Part shown: piece after piece, positions 24,561-32,238 of the stretch | Position numbering within the stretch: the stretch's first letter is position 1 | How the letters are laid out: every line of letters begins with the position of its first letter | Assembly (NCBI GenBank): GCA_934668765.1 | Contig: CAKUOH010000001.1 | Coordinates: forward strand, 124,001 to 188,000 | Source of the DNA: an uncultured Helicobacteraceae bacterium | GTDB taxonomy: Bacteria > Campylobacterota > Campylobacteria > Campylobacterales > Helicobacteraceae | DNA length: 64,000 nt | Direction of reading: 5' to 3' | Notes under the pieces: model-generated | Database searches by the model: none | Seen by the model: the letters and a program-made list of their open reading frames with translations, nothing else | Told to the model about the DNA's origin: nothing | Made by a program: the position numbers and the translations under genes

Positions 24561-25229
24561 GTGAAAATTGATTCGTGTGTGATTTTGTGCGGTGGGAAAA
24601 GTAGTCGTCTAAATGGCGCAAATGGGATAAGCAAGATTTTTTTGCCATTTGGCGATACAACGCTTATTGCGCATAATTTTGCCAAAATGCAGGGCATTTT
24701 TAAGCGCATTTTTATCGCGTGTAAGGACAATCAAGTGGATTTGATTAAAAAGAGTTTGCAAAATTTGGGCAAATCGGCGCAGTTTTTTACCAACCTACTA
24801 ACCCCATCCGCAAGAGAGCTGGAATCTAGCACAGACACATACGACATTTTTATCATCGAATCTACTCCCATTTTCGCGCCGATTGTAGGAATCATCAGCG
24901 CATTTACGCAACTAAATGACGATAAAATCTTTTTTATTTCTTGTGATTGCCCATTTGTCGCGCCAAACACGATTGAATCACTTTGCAAAAATAGCACGAA
25001 TTACGACATAGTTTTTGCCAAAGATTCGTGCAAAATTCACCCGCTTATCGCTGTTTGGAGCAAAAATACTTTGCCACTTTTGCAAGATTCGCTAAAAAAT
25101 GGCGATTTTCGCTTACAAAATATCATCGAAAAAGTTCGCGCAAAGCCCATAAATTTCAGCGATTCGCACGAATTTTTAAATATTAACACGATGAGCGATT
25201 ATAAAAGCGCAATCCAAATTTTAGGATAG
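24561..25229 (+). CDS. mobA: Molybdenum cofactor guanylyltransferase
   Basis: A 222-residue cytoplasmic enzyme that links GMP to molybdopterin. The N-terminal nucleotide loop reads ILCGGKSSRLNG, and FFISCDCPFVAP is the metal/nucleotide Asp region. The GTG at 24561 is the start. Residues about 76-88 (TNLLTPSARELES) are read from a short relic of the family B repeat and lie in a surface region before STPIFAPIVGI. The next gene, flhB, starts four bases after the stop; the mobA-flhB order is remembered from H. pylori. Confidence 0.88.
   Translation: MKIDSCVILCGGKSSRLNGANGISKIFLPFGDTTLIAHNFAKMQGIFKRIFIACKDNQVDLIKKSLQNLGKSAQFFTNLLTPSARELESSTDTYDIFIIESTPIFAPIVGIISAFTQLNDDKIFFISCDCPFVAPNTIESLCKNSTNYDIVFAKDSCKIHPLIAVWSKNTLPLLQDSLKNGDFRLQNIIEKVRAKPINFSDSHEFLNINTMSDYKSAIQILG
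24787..24825. repeat. Degenerate family B repeat in mobA
   Basis: ACCAACCTACTAACCCCATC followed by CGCAAGAGAGCTGGAA resembles the TACCCACCCCCT / CCCTCCGCAAGGGAGGGG unit. It has drifted but is still in frame. Confidence 0.5.
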
Positions 25230-25233
25230 ATAA

Positions 25234-26310
25234 ATGCCCGATTCAGACGAACGCACCGAGCTTCCTAGCGAGTATAAACAGCAAAAAGCTAGGCAAGAAG
25301 GCAATGTCAAAAAGAGTCAAGAAGTCATCGGCTTTCTTGCCCTGCTATTTGGATTTGGCGTCATTTTTTGGCTATTTCCATACCTTGCAAAGCGCGTAAG
25401 TGGGCTATTTAATTTTGTTATGCACTTTAATTTGGAGGAATTTACGAGTGCTGGAATGCTAAATTTAGCCGTTTTTATTTTAAGCGAGAGTTTGTTAATT
25501 GTCGCGCCCATATTTTTGGCACTCATTTTGGTGGGAATTGGCGGAAATGTCTTGCAGTTTGGCTTTATTGTAACAATCAAAACGATAATCCCCAAATTCT
25601 CCAAAATCAATATGATAAATGGGCTAAAAAATATGTTTTCGCTAAAAAAGTTGCTGGACGGATTTCTTATCACGCTAAAAGTCGGCATCGCCTTTTGTTT
25701 AGGCTTTTTTGTATTTATTAGCTTTATTAAAGAGTTGCAAAATGTCGCGTTTTTAAGTATGTTTAAGCAGCTTTTATGGCTCAAAGATAAGGCATTGATT
25801 TTGGCTGGGGTTTTGCTTGTGCTATTTTTCTTTATGGCAGTGGTGGATTATTTTATCAAAAAAAGGCAATACATTAACAGCCTAAAAATGACAAAGCAAG
25901 AAGTCAAAGATGAGTTTAAGCAATTACAAGGTAACCCGCAGATTCGCGCCCGTGTGCGCCAAACGATGCGAAAAATGGCATCTTCAAAAATGCTCTCAAA
26001 TGTCAAAAACGCCAAAGTTGTGATTACAAATCCCACGCATTACGCGGTGGCGATAAGATTTGAGATAGGCGATGAGATTATCCCGCCCACCGTTGTGGCA
26101 AAGGGGACGGATTTACTAGCAGTGCGAATCAAAGAAATAGCAAGGCAAAATAATATCCCCATTAGAGAGCAAAAAGAACTTGCAAGAGAGCTATATCGCC
26201 TTGTAGAAATCGATGAATTTGTCCCACAAAATCTAATGTTAGCCCTAATCCGCGTGCTTCAAACAATCGAAGGATTTAGCGAAGAGATGAGACAATACGC
26301 AGGGAGATAA
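25234..26310 (+). CDS. flhB: Flagellar type III export protein FlhB
   Basis: A 358-residue inner-membrane protein of the flagellar export gate, controlling the switch from rod/hook to filament substrates. Four transmembrane helices (about 30-210) precede the cytoplasmic domain with the self-cleavage motif NPTH in VVITNPTHYAVAIRF (about 265-270). The N-terminus RTELPSEYKQQKARQEGNV is typical. ATG at 25234, four bases after mobA. Confidence 0.95.
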   Translation: MPDSDERTELPSEYKQQKARQEGNVKKSQEVIGFLALLFGFGVIFWLFPYLAKRVSGLFNFVMHFNLEEFTSAGMLNLAVFILSESLLIVAPIFLALILVGIGGNVLQFGFIVTIKTIIPKFSKINMINGLKNMFSLKKLLDGFLITLKVGIAFCLGFFVFISFIKELQNVAFLSMFKQLLWLKDKALILAGVLLVLFFFMAVVDYFIKKRQYINSLKMTKQEVKDEFKQLQGNPQIRARVRQTMRKMASSKMLSNVKNAKVVITNPTHYAVAIRFEIGDEIIPPTVVAKGTDLLAVRIKEIARQNNIPIREQKELARELYRLVEIDEFVPQNLMLALIRVLQTIEGFSEEMRQYAGR

Positions 26311-26332
26311 AATTTGCAAACATTTTTAAGTC

Positions 26333-27604
26333 TTACTCTTTAAACAATGCCTTAAACATTTCCTCTTTTTGCTCTTTTGTGAGTTGCTCATCTTGCGCGG
26401 ATTCGTTTGCATTTTGCGTTGCATTTGCTAAATCCAAAGCACTCGAATCTAGCTTTGGCAGATTTTCTGCGCCTATGTCATTTATGATTAGCTCTAATCC
26501 CAAAAGCATTGACGCTAGGCGGATATTTACGCCGTCTTTGCCGATGACTTTTGGCTTTTGTTCGCTGTGGATTGTGATAGTGGCTTTTTCGCCCTCAATT
26601 TTCACGCTTTTGATTTTGGCTGGGCTTAACGCATTTGCGACAAAAGCTTCTGCCACAGGCGAATACTCGATACAATCGATATTTTCGCCACATATCTTTT
26701 TGCTTACGGCGTTGATTCGCACACCTTTTACGCCCACAGTCGCGCCCACTGCATCGACTCGGGGCGTATTGCTCTGCACGGCGACTTTGGCACGGACACC
26801 GGGGATTCTAGCGCATTTTATTATGCTAACCTCGCCATCGGCAATCTCTGGCACTTCAAGGCGCAATAGTTCTTCTAAAAACTTCGGTGTAGTGCGACTT
26901 AACTCGATTTGAATCCCATATTTTTTGTCAAAATAAATATTTTTCAAAATGCAGGATATATTTTCCCCAACCGCGAATTTCTCGCCTTTTATGCGATTTT
27001 TGCGTGGGAGTTTAGCGCGTGTAGCGTCAATCTCTACGATACTATCCTCGCTTCTCTTATCCACAAAAATTACCATTCCATTCACAATCTTGCCTATGTG
27101 GCTTTTTAGTTGCTCATAGATTTGATTTTCAAGGCTTTTTTCCATCAATGCTTCAAAGTCTTTTAATAAAGTGCTTGTGATATTGCGGTTTATATCAATC
27201 TCGCTTAAATTGATTTCAAGCAAAATCTCATCGCCAATATGCAGCGAATCGCCATCGATATTTGGCATTTTTAGCGCGTCATTTAGGCGAATCTCTTTTT
27301 CGCTATCGAAAAATTCTACATTAGATTCGCTTTTAGATTCGCCAAAATCTGCGCTAGATTCGCTTGAATCTAAACTTGATTCCTCCAAAATACGCTCTTT
27401 CTTATCCGAATCTACTATTTTTAGCTTATAAAAAAGCTTTATGGTTTTGTCTTTTTTATCAAAGTCAATGACATAGTTTTTTTCCGCGCCAAGCGTATTT
27501 TTTGCTAGTTTTAAAATCTCGCCCTCGACTATATTTTGCACCGATTCAAGCTGCAAACCTTTCTCATAAGCGATGATTTCCATAACATCTAAAATCTTAT
27601 CCAA
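26333..27604 (-). CDS. nusA: Transcription elongation/termination factor NusA
   Basis: A 423-residue RNA polymerase-binding factor. The N-terminal domain, S1 domain (about 175-240: GKIVNGMVIFVDKRSEDSIVEI) and KH domains (RIPGVRAKVAVQS, VGVKGVRINAV, EQKPKVIGKDGVNIRLA) are in order. An unusual Ser/Glu/Asp-rich insert lies at about 72-105 (SSLDSSESSADFGESKSESN), within the N-terminal domain. The start is TTG at 27604 with AAGGA seven bases upstream. The stop converges on flhB with a 22-base gap. Confidence 0.93.
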   Translation of the reverse strand: MDKILDVMEIIAYEKGLQLESVQNIVEGEILKLAKNTLGAEKNYVIDFDKKDKTIKLFYKLKIVDSDKKERILEESSLDSSESSADFGESKSESNVEFFDSEKEIRLNDALKMPNIDGDSLHIGDEILLEINLSEIDINRNITSTLLKDFEALMEKSLENQIYEQLKSHIGKIVNGMVIFVDKRSEDSIVEIDATRAKLPRKNRIKGEKFAVGENISCILKNIYFDKKYGIQIELSRTTPKFLEELLRLEVPEIADGEVSIIKCARIPGVRAKVAVQSNTPRVDAVGATVGVKGVRINAVSKKICGENIDCIEYSPVAEAFVANALSPAKIKSVKIEGEKATITIHSEQKPKVIGKDGVNIRLASMLLGLELIINDIGAENLPKLDSSALDLANATQNANESAQDEQLTKEQKEEMFKALFKE

Positions 27605-27632
27605 ATGATTATCCTTAAATTTAAAGTCGCAA

Positions 27633-27677
27633 ATTATAACAAAATTGCGCTAATTTTTAAGGGTAATTTGCTACAAT
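27633..27677. promoter_or_regulatory. Divergent extended -10 promoters for nusA and the HP0268-like gene
   Basis: Minus strand: TGTTATAAT with the hexamer at 27638-27633, before nusA. Plus strand: TGCTACAAT with the hexamer at 27672-27677, 39 bases before the ATG at 27716. Confidence 0.6.
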
Positions 27678-27715
27678 CCGCATTTAAAATTTTTCACATT
27701 TTTAAGGACGCAAAT

Positions 27716-27958
27716 ATGGAATTTAAACTCGCAAAGCCCGAGCTAAATAGCAAGGCAAAGAGCATTTCGCTTGATGAAATCATCAAAGTAGCAGAGCAAA
27801 ATGGTAGTGCGACATTTTATTTAGATAGCGAAAATAACGCTAAAGACATTCAAAAACTCCGTGCCACTTTGGAGAAAGCAAATAAATCCGTGCAATTAAA
27901 TGAGCTAAAATACGGGCTAGATAGCTATCTATATGAGATTCACATCATAAATTATTGA
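27716..27958 (+). CDS. HP0268-like small nuclease family protein
   Basis: An 80-residue protein (MEFKLAKPELNSKAKSISLD at the start, SYLYEIHIINY at the end). It resembles H. pylori HP0268, a compact alpha/beta protein reported as a Smr-like nicking endonuclease and RNase; as there, miaB follows. The ATG at 27716 is preferred because AAGGA lies upstream and a -10 box precedes it; a longer reading frame from 27605 runs through the promoter. miaB starts seven bases after the stop. Confidence 0.75.
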   Translation: MEFKLAKPELNSKAKSISLDEIIKVAEQNGSATFYLDSENNAKDIQKLRATLEKANKSVQLNELKYGLDSYLYEIHIINY

Positions 27959-27965
27959 TAATATT

Positions 27966-29276
27966 TTGCAAAAAAAACTCTTTATTAAAACCTTTGGTTG
28001 CGCGATGAATGAGCGCGATTCAGCACATATCATCGCAGAGCTTGGCGCAAAAGAAAATTACATTCTCACAGATGAGCCAAAAGATGCGGATTTGATTTTG
28101 ATAAACACCTGCTCCGTGCGAGAAAAGCCCGAACGCAAACTTTTTAGCGAAATAGGCATTTTTACTAGAATCAAAAAAAAAGGTGCAAAGCTAGGAATCT
28201 GCGGTTGCACTGCAAGTGCGATGGGCGAAGCTATTATCAAAAAAGCACCTAGCGTGGATTTCGTGCTTGGAGCGCGCAATGTCTCCAAAATCACGCAGAT
28301 TTTAAATGTCCCAAAAGCCGTTGAAGTCGCTACAAATTATGATGAGAGCAATTATGAATTTGCGCTTGGCGGGAGCGAATCGGGCATTCATAAATTTCGT
28401 GCGCTGATAAATATTTCAATTGGTTGCGATAAAAAATGTAGCTATTGTATCGTCCCGCATACGCGTGGCAAAGAGATTTCAATCCCTCTTGATATGATTA
28501 TAAATGAAGTGCGATTTCGCACTAGTAAGGGCGCAAAAGAGATTATTTTGCTAGGGCAGAATGTCAATAATTATGGCGCGAGATTTTCATCTCCGCATAG
28601 GCGCGTGAATTTTACCGAGCTTTTGCGCGAAGTAAGCAAGGTAAATGGCGTGGAGCGCATTAGATTTGTCTCTCCGCACCCACTGCACTGCGATGATGAG
28701 TTTATCGCAGAATTTGCAAAAAATCCAAAGATTGCCAAATATATTCACTTGCCCTTGCAAAGTGGCTCTAGCAAGGTTTTGCGCGATATGAAGCGCGGTT
28801 ACACAAAAGAGTGGTTTTTAAATCGCATAGAGCGATTCCGCGCACTTGCCCCAAATGTCGGCATTGGCACGGATATAATCGTGGCATTTCCCACAGAAGG
28901 CGAATCGGATTTCGATGAAACGCTTGAAGTGGTGGAGATTGCGCAATTTGATACGATGTATAGCTTTATTTACTCACCACGAGAAAATACAAGCGCGTTT
29001 GACTTGCCAGAAATCCCAAAAAGCGTGGCGAATGAGCGATTGAAGCGATTGCAAAATTTACATAAAAGCATTTTGGCACAAAAAGCAAAGCGTGAAATAG
29101 GGCAGATTCATAGCGTGATGATTGAAAATCATAATGACAAGCGCGAATTTGAAGGGCGCAGTGATAATGGTAAATTAGTGCATATAGCAAGTAGCAATCC
29201 GCTTGAAATAGGCAAAATCTATAACACAAAAATCACACACGCAAAAAACGGCGCATTATTTGGAGAAGTGGTTTAG
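27966..29276 (+). CDS. miaB: tRNA-2-methylthio-N6-dimethylallyladenosine synthase MiaB
   Basis: A 436-residue radical SAM methylthiotransferase that modifies A37 of tRNAs reading UNN codons. UPF0004 domain: KTFGCAMNERDS, INTCSVREK, GICGCTA. Radical SAM: CDKKCSYCIVPHTRGKE. A TRAM domain ends it. The start is a TTG at 27966 with no good ribosome site; translation may be coupled to the HP0268-like gene. Unlike its paralogue rimO in this window, it has no insert. Confidence 0.94.
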   Translation: MQKKLFIKTFGCAMNERDSAHIIAELGAKENYILTDEPKDADLILINTCSVREKPERKLFSEIGIFTRIKKKGAKLGICGCTASAMGEAIIKKAPSVDFVLGARNVSKITQILNVPKAVEVATNYDESNYEFALGGSESGIHKFRALINISIGCDKKCSYCIVPHTRGKEISIPLDMIINEVRFRTSKGAKEIILLGQNVNNYGARFSSPHRRVNFTELLREVSKVNGVERIRFVSPHPLHCDDEFIAEFAKNPKIAKYIHLPLQSGSSKVLRDMKRGYTKEWFLNRIERFRALAPNVGIGTDIIVAFPTEGESDFDETLEVVEIAQFDTMYSFIYSPRENTSAFDLPEIPKSVANERLKRLQNLHKSILAQKAKREIGQIHSVMIENHNDKREFEGRSDNGKLVHIASSNPLEIGKIYNTKITHAKNGALFGEVV

Positions 29277-29520
29277 GCGCGATTGGTGCGCGTATTGGCT
29301 AAATAAACTGCACTTCGCTTGTTTTGCGGGATTTGGCACTAGATTTGTGTGCTAAAACTCCCCCTCTTGCAATGCGCTCTACTTTTTATTCCCCATCCCT
29401 TGCGGATGGGGTTAGGGGGGGTGGGTAAATCCAAAAATTCCACCATTGCGCGATTTGATTTTTAAAGTAGCACTTGATTCCATATACAAAAAACATTTCA
29501 TTTAAGCCAAATTTAATTTA
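29277..29520. repeat. Repeat-filled gap after miaB
   Basis: 29305-29327 carries the family C word AAACTGCACTTCGCTTGTTTT. 29380-29430 is a family B copy, CCCCATCCCTTGCGGATGGGG followed by TTAGGGGGGGTGGGTAAATCC. No gene is seen between miaB and the lipoprotein promoter. Confidence 0.7.
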
Positions 29521-29536
29521 GGGGGGGGGGTAAAAT
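29521..29536 (+). promoter_or_regulatory. G10 tract against a TAAAAT -10 box, possible phase-variable promoter
   Basis: Ten G residues (29521-29530) run directly into TAAAAT (29531-29536), which lies 36 bases before the lipoprotein ATG. A length change in the tract would alter the spacing between the -10 and any upstream contact. No convincing -35 is visible, so the effect is inferred. Confidence 0.5.
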
Positions 29537-29572
29537 ACATTTTTGTAAATTTTAAATCATAAGGACATACAA

Positions 29573-29923
29573 ATGAAAAATATCATCAAAGTCTCGTTAT
29601 TTGCGCTAATTTTGGTAGGTTGTTCGCAACCGTTAGCACATTATTCGATTGCTAGCACTAATAATATGTCGATTCGTGGTGCAGAGACAGGGGATTATTT
29701 TGAGGGCGAAAGCTGCGTGTGGAGCATTTTTGGCATTCCCACAGGCAGTATGCAGTTTCGCGAAAGCGATGCGCTTGCAAAGGCACTGCAAGAAGCGCAC
29801 AAAGCTGGGCATAAAGCAGATGCGTTAAGCAATGTAACCATAGAATCTACAAGCTGGACGGCATTGCTTTTTGGCAAATCGTGCATTGTGGCTAAAGGAC
29901 AGGCGACAAGCGTGCCAAAGTAA
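29573..29923 (+). CDS. Small outer-envelope lipoprotein, TRL-like
   Basis: A 116-residue lipoprotein. A hydrophobic signal ends in LVGC, so the lipidated Cys is residue 17. The mature part has two Cys (GESCVWSIFGIP and FGKSCIVAKG) that could form a disulfide, and a pattern of ADALSNVTIES...LFGKSC resembling TRL-like / DUF6567-type lipoproteins. Function is unknown. AAGGA lies seven bases before the ATG. Expression may switch with the G10 tract upstream. Confidence 0.75.
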   Translation: MKNIIKVSLFALILVGCSQPLAHYSIASTNNMSIRGAETGDYFEGESCVWSIFGIPTGSMQFRESDALAKALQEAHKAGHKADALSNVTIESTSWTALLFGKSCIVAKGQATSVPK

Positions 29924-30057
29924 AATCAAATATTTGAGCAAATTATAGGATTTTAGATTTGCGTTTTTAGGTGAATCTTGCGAATCTTTTGGATTAGATT
30001 CGCGCTAATCTTTGGATGCTTTGCTTTTTTACAAAAGCTCAGTATGACGGAAATTTT

Positions 30058-30095
30058 GGATTGCCACGATTTTGCTAACGCAAAATCTCACAATA
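30058..30095. repeat. Family A repeat at a convergent 3' end
   Basis: GGATTGCCACGATTTTGC-TAAC-GCAAAATCTCACAATA, with the stem GATTTTGC/GCAAAATC. It sits between the convergent lipoprotein genes and might act as a hairpin at the transcript ends (inference). Confidence 0.75.
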
Positions 30096-30101
30096 AAATC
30101 T

Positions 30102-30650
30102 TTACTTCTTATAATCCTCAATAGATACAATCACGCCGTTTGTGAGATTTTTAAAATAGATGCGCTTTTTGCTTCGCTCATAGTAGATTTTTTCGCCCCC
30201 ATAGCTAAACTCTTGAATCACCGCGCCATTTGCTTCTAATCTCTTGCCCTGCCCATCAAAAATATCGCGCCGCTGGAAAATATCGCTAAAAAGTTCGCCA
30301 TAGCTCACATCGCCAAAAAAGCTCCGTGCAGCAGGCCATTTTGGCGCACAATCATTGCGCTTTTGTAAATCTATATAGCAAATTTCACTTTTTGTAACCA
30401 CAAAGCTACCTAAATATTTGCCTAATTTAAAGACATTTAGCTCGATTCGCGCATTGTTTGAATCGCTCTCACTTATAACTAGCGTCCCAAAGTCATAGAA
30501 TCTAATATTTTTGCTTTTGATTAGAATTAGTTTTAGCTCATCATCGCTAATCTTTTGTGGCTGTGGCGGGGGTGTGGGTTTTGTCGCACACGCGCTAAAT
30601 ATAAGCGCGAATGCAAGAGTTATTAGCGTAAAAAGGCGCATTTTAGCCAT
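30102..30650 (-). CDS. Lipoprotein of unknown function downstream of LPP20-like gene
   Basis: A 182-residue protein. The signal peptide ends in IFSAC with Cys near 21, followed by a Pro-rich linker (KPTPPPQPQ) and a beta-rich domain with two further Cys (SEICYIDL, NDCAPKW) that may pair. I do not recognise the family. It overlaps the LPP20-like gene by eight bases, so the two products probably work together in the envelope. A second ATG at 30641, three codons in, is an alternative start. Confidence 0.7.
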   Translation of the reverse strand: MAKMRLFTLITLAFALIFSACATKPTPPPQPQKISDDELKLILIKSKNIRFYDFGTLVISESDSNNARIELNVFKLGKYLGSFVVTKSEICYIDLQKRNDCAPKWPAARSFFGDVSYGELFSDIFQRRDIFDGQGKRLEANGAVIQEFSYGGEKIYYERSKKRIYFKNLTNGVIVSIEDYKK

Positions 30651-31821
30651 TTGTAGCTAGGATACGATTCCAAGTTTTGCTATCTAATTTAAGCTCCATA
30701 GTTACTTGGCAAAGCCCATCTTTGTAAATCGTCTCTACAATGTCGGCATTTTTGATAAGTGCTTCGACTTGCGCTTTTACCACAGAGTTGCTTAACACCA
30801 TATCTTTCACGGTATCTTTACCATTGATTTTAATCCCATACATTTTCTCGCCAATCTGCCTATATGCGTCAATAATCGCCGCTCGTTTCGCCAAAGCAAG
30901 GGCTTGTGAAGGCGAAATCGTGCTTTCAGGTGCGACACCCATTCCCACCGCGCTTAATTCGATAACATTTTCGCTCTCCAAAAGGGGCGAATTTGGAATG
31001 ATATTTGGCACTTTTGGCTCTTGCTTTTGCATTTGTGGTTGCTCTGCTAGTGGTGGCATAGTGGGAGCTTTTGGCTGCTCTGGCACTTGATGGCAAGGCT
31101 CATAAAGGCACGCACCATTTGGAGTTGGCTGATTTCCTTGTGGATTCACAGGATTCACAGGATTCGCGGGATTCATAGGATATGGATACGCATTTTGATT
31201 TGCGCCATAATCGTTTGCGATATTAGGATTTGGAATCGGCGCAGGTGGAATCAAACCATTTGTAGGGCTTGGATATTGCCCATTTTGTGGCATTTGCCCA
31301 TATTGATTTGGAAGCTGTCCATTTGGTAGTTGTCCATTTGGTAGTGGCGCATTTGGATATGGCTGATTACCTGCGATTTGTGAATCTTGCGGTGCAGGAA
31401 GCACTTGCTCATAAGGCACGACTTCGCTTGGCGCAATGTAGCTTGGCACATACTCTTGCGTGTAATCGCTCGTAGTTTCCTCGTAAGTTTCGTAGTTGCC
31501 ATTGCCATTTTGTGCCGTGCTGTTTTGTGCAATGCTGTTGCCATTTTGTTGCTGCATATTAGGCTGATTAGTTGGCATAGGCAGATTCGCTTCGCCCACA
31601 TTTAACCTATCAATATTCATCACGCGTCCGTCATTGTCATTCAAAAGATTCGGACTATACGGCTGATTTAGCGGCGGATAGACAGGTGCTTGCATCGGCG
31701 AATAATTCGCAGATGGCGGAATCATACCTGATTCGTCTAACTCATCTTCACTCATTGTCGCGCAACCCGTGAAAACTAACAACATAAATCCACTAATAAC
31801 CCATAAGATTTGAGATTTCAT
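30643..31821 (-). CDS. LPP20-domain lipoprotein with long Pro/Asn/Gln linker
   Basis: A 392-residue lipoprotein: signal ending LVFTGC (Cys19), then about 230 residues rich in Pro, Asn, Gln, Gly and Tyr with local repeats (PNGQLPNGQLPNQ; NPANPVNPVNP), then a C-terminal LPP20 domain (about 275-392: AVGMGVAPE...ALALAKRAAIIDAYRQIGEKMYGI). LPP20 proteins include H. pylori Lpp20 and Campylobacter FlgP, a flagellar basal-disk lipoprotein; those are about 170-175 residues, so the linker is exceptional. The role is not certain: FlgP-like or surface antigen are both possible. ATG at 31821 with AAGGA very close upstream. Confidence 0.75.
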   Translation of the reverse strand: MKSQILWVISGFMLLVFTGCATMSEDELDESGMIPPSANYSPMQAPVYPPLNQPYSPNLLNDNDGRVMNIDRLNVGEANLPMPTNQPNMQQQNGNSIAQNSTAQNGNGNYETYEETTSDYTQEYVPSYIAPSEVVPYEQVLPAPQDSQIAGNQPYPNAPLPNGQLPNGQLPNQYGQMPQNGQYPSPTNGLIPPAPIPNPNIANDYGANQNAYPYPMNPANPVNPVNPQGNQPTPNGACLYEPCHQVPEQPKAPTMPPLAEQPQMQKQEPKVPNIIPNSPLLESENVIELSAVGMGVAPESTISPSQALALAKRAAIIDAYRQIGEKMYGIKINGKDTVKDMVLSNSVVKAQVEALIKNADIVETIYKDGLCQVTMELKLDSKTWNRILATNG

Positions 31822-31906
31822 TTCCTTAACCTTTTTGTTGAATTTTGCATTCGTAAAGCAAAAAGTATTCCAAGTAAAATTATGAAAAATTTAAGGAAAA
31901 ATAAAT

Positions 31907-31912
31907 TAGTAT
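31907..31912 (+). promoter_or_regulatory. -10 box of the SRP RNA gene
   Basis: TAGTAT at 31907-31912 is placed eight bases before the predicted 5' end of the 4.5S RNA at about 31921. Confidence 0.4.
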
Positions 31913-31920
31913 TTCACTCG

Positions 31921-32023
31921 CCTCTTTTTAGACCTATGCAATGTGGATTTTAGGCAATGCTTCAGGGTGGGAACACAGCAGAGCACTTAAAATTCGTATG
32001 TGTCATAGCCATCTGAAAAGGGG
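31921..32023 (+). ncRNA. ffs: Signal recognition particle 4.5S RNA
   Basis: A single long hairpin about 103 bases long. The apical part reads CAGG-GTG-GGAA-CAC-AGCAG (31963-31981), the conserved bacterial SRP RNA domain IV: a GGAA tetraloop on a short stem with the asymmetric loop that binds Ffh. The base closes with an 11-pair helix, CCTCTTTTTAG (31921-31931) with CTGAAAAGGGG (32013-32023), followed inward by CTATG/CATAG. A run of T follows the 3' end. It lies in the gap between the divergently facing ends of the lipoprotein and NlpC/P60 genes. Exact ends are estimates. Confidence 0.85.
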
Positions 32024-32079
32024 TTTTTAGCTTCGATTTTTATACTTTCTGTGTTTTCAATTTGTTCTAGGATATACAA

Positions 32080-32158
32080 TTTGCGCCGTTTTCACACAAA
32101 ACTGCACTCAATAGACCACAAGTCTTATTTCGCTTGTTTTGCGTAAAAACGGCGCAAA
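32080..32158. repeat. Inverted repeat with 13-base arms
   Basis: TTTGCGCCGTTTT (32080-32092) and AAAACGGCGCAAA (32146-32158) flank a 53-base loop containing ACTGCACTCAATAG and CGCTTGTTTTGCG, words of the family C repeat. The arms match exactly. No ORF is present. It could be a small mobile repeat. Confidence 0.65.
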
Positions 32159-32238
32159 GCCACACCGCTATTACTTCGATTGTTTGTTTCAAACCCATTG
32201 TTTTTTATTAAAATTATGTAATTCACAAAAATAATTCC

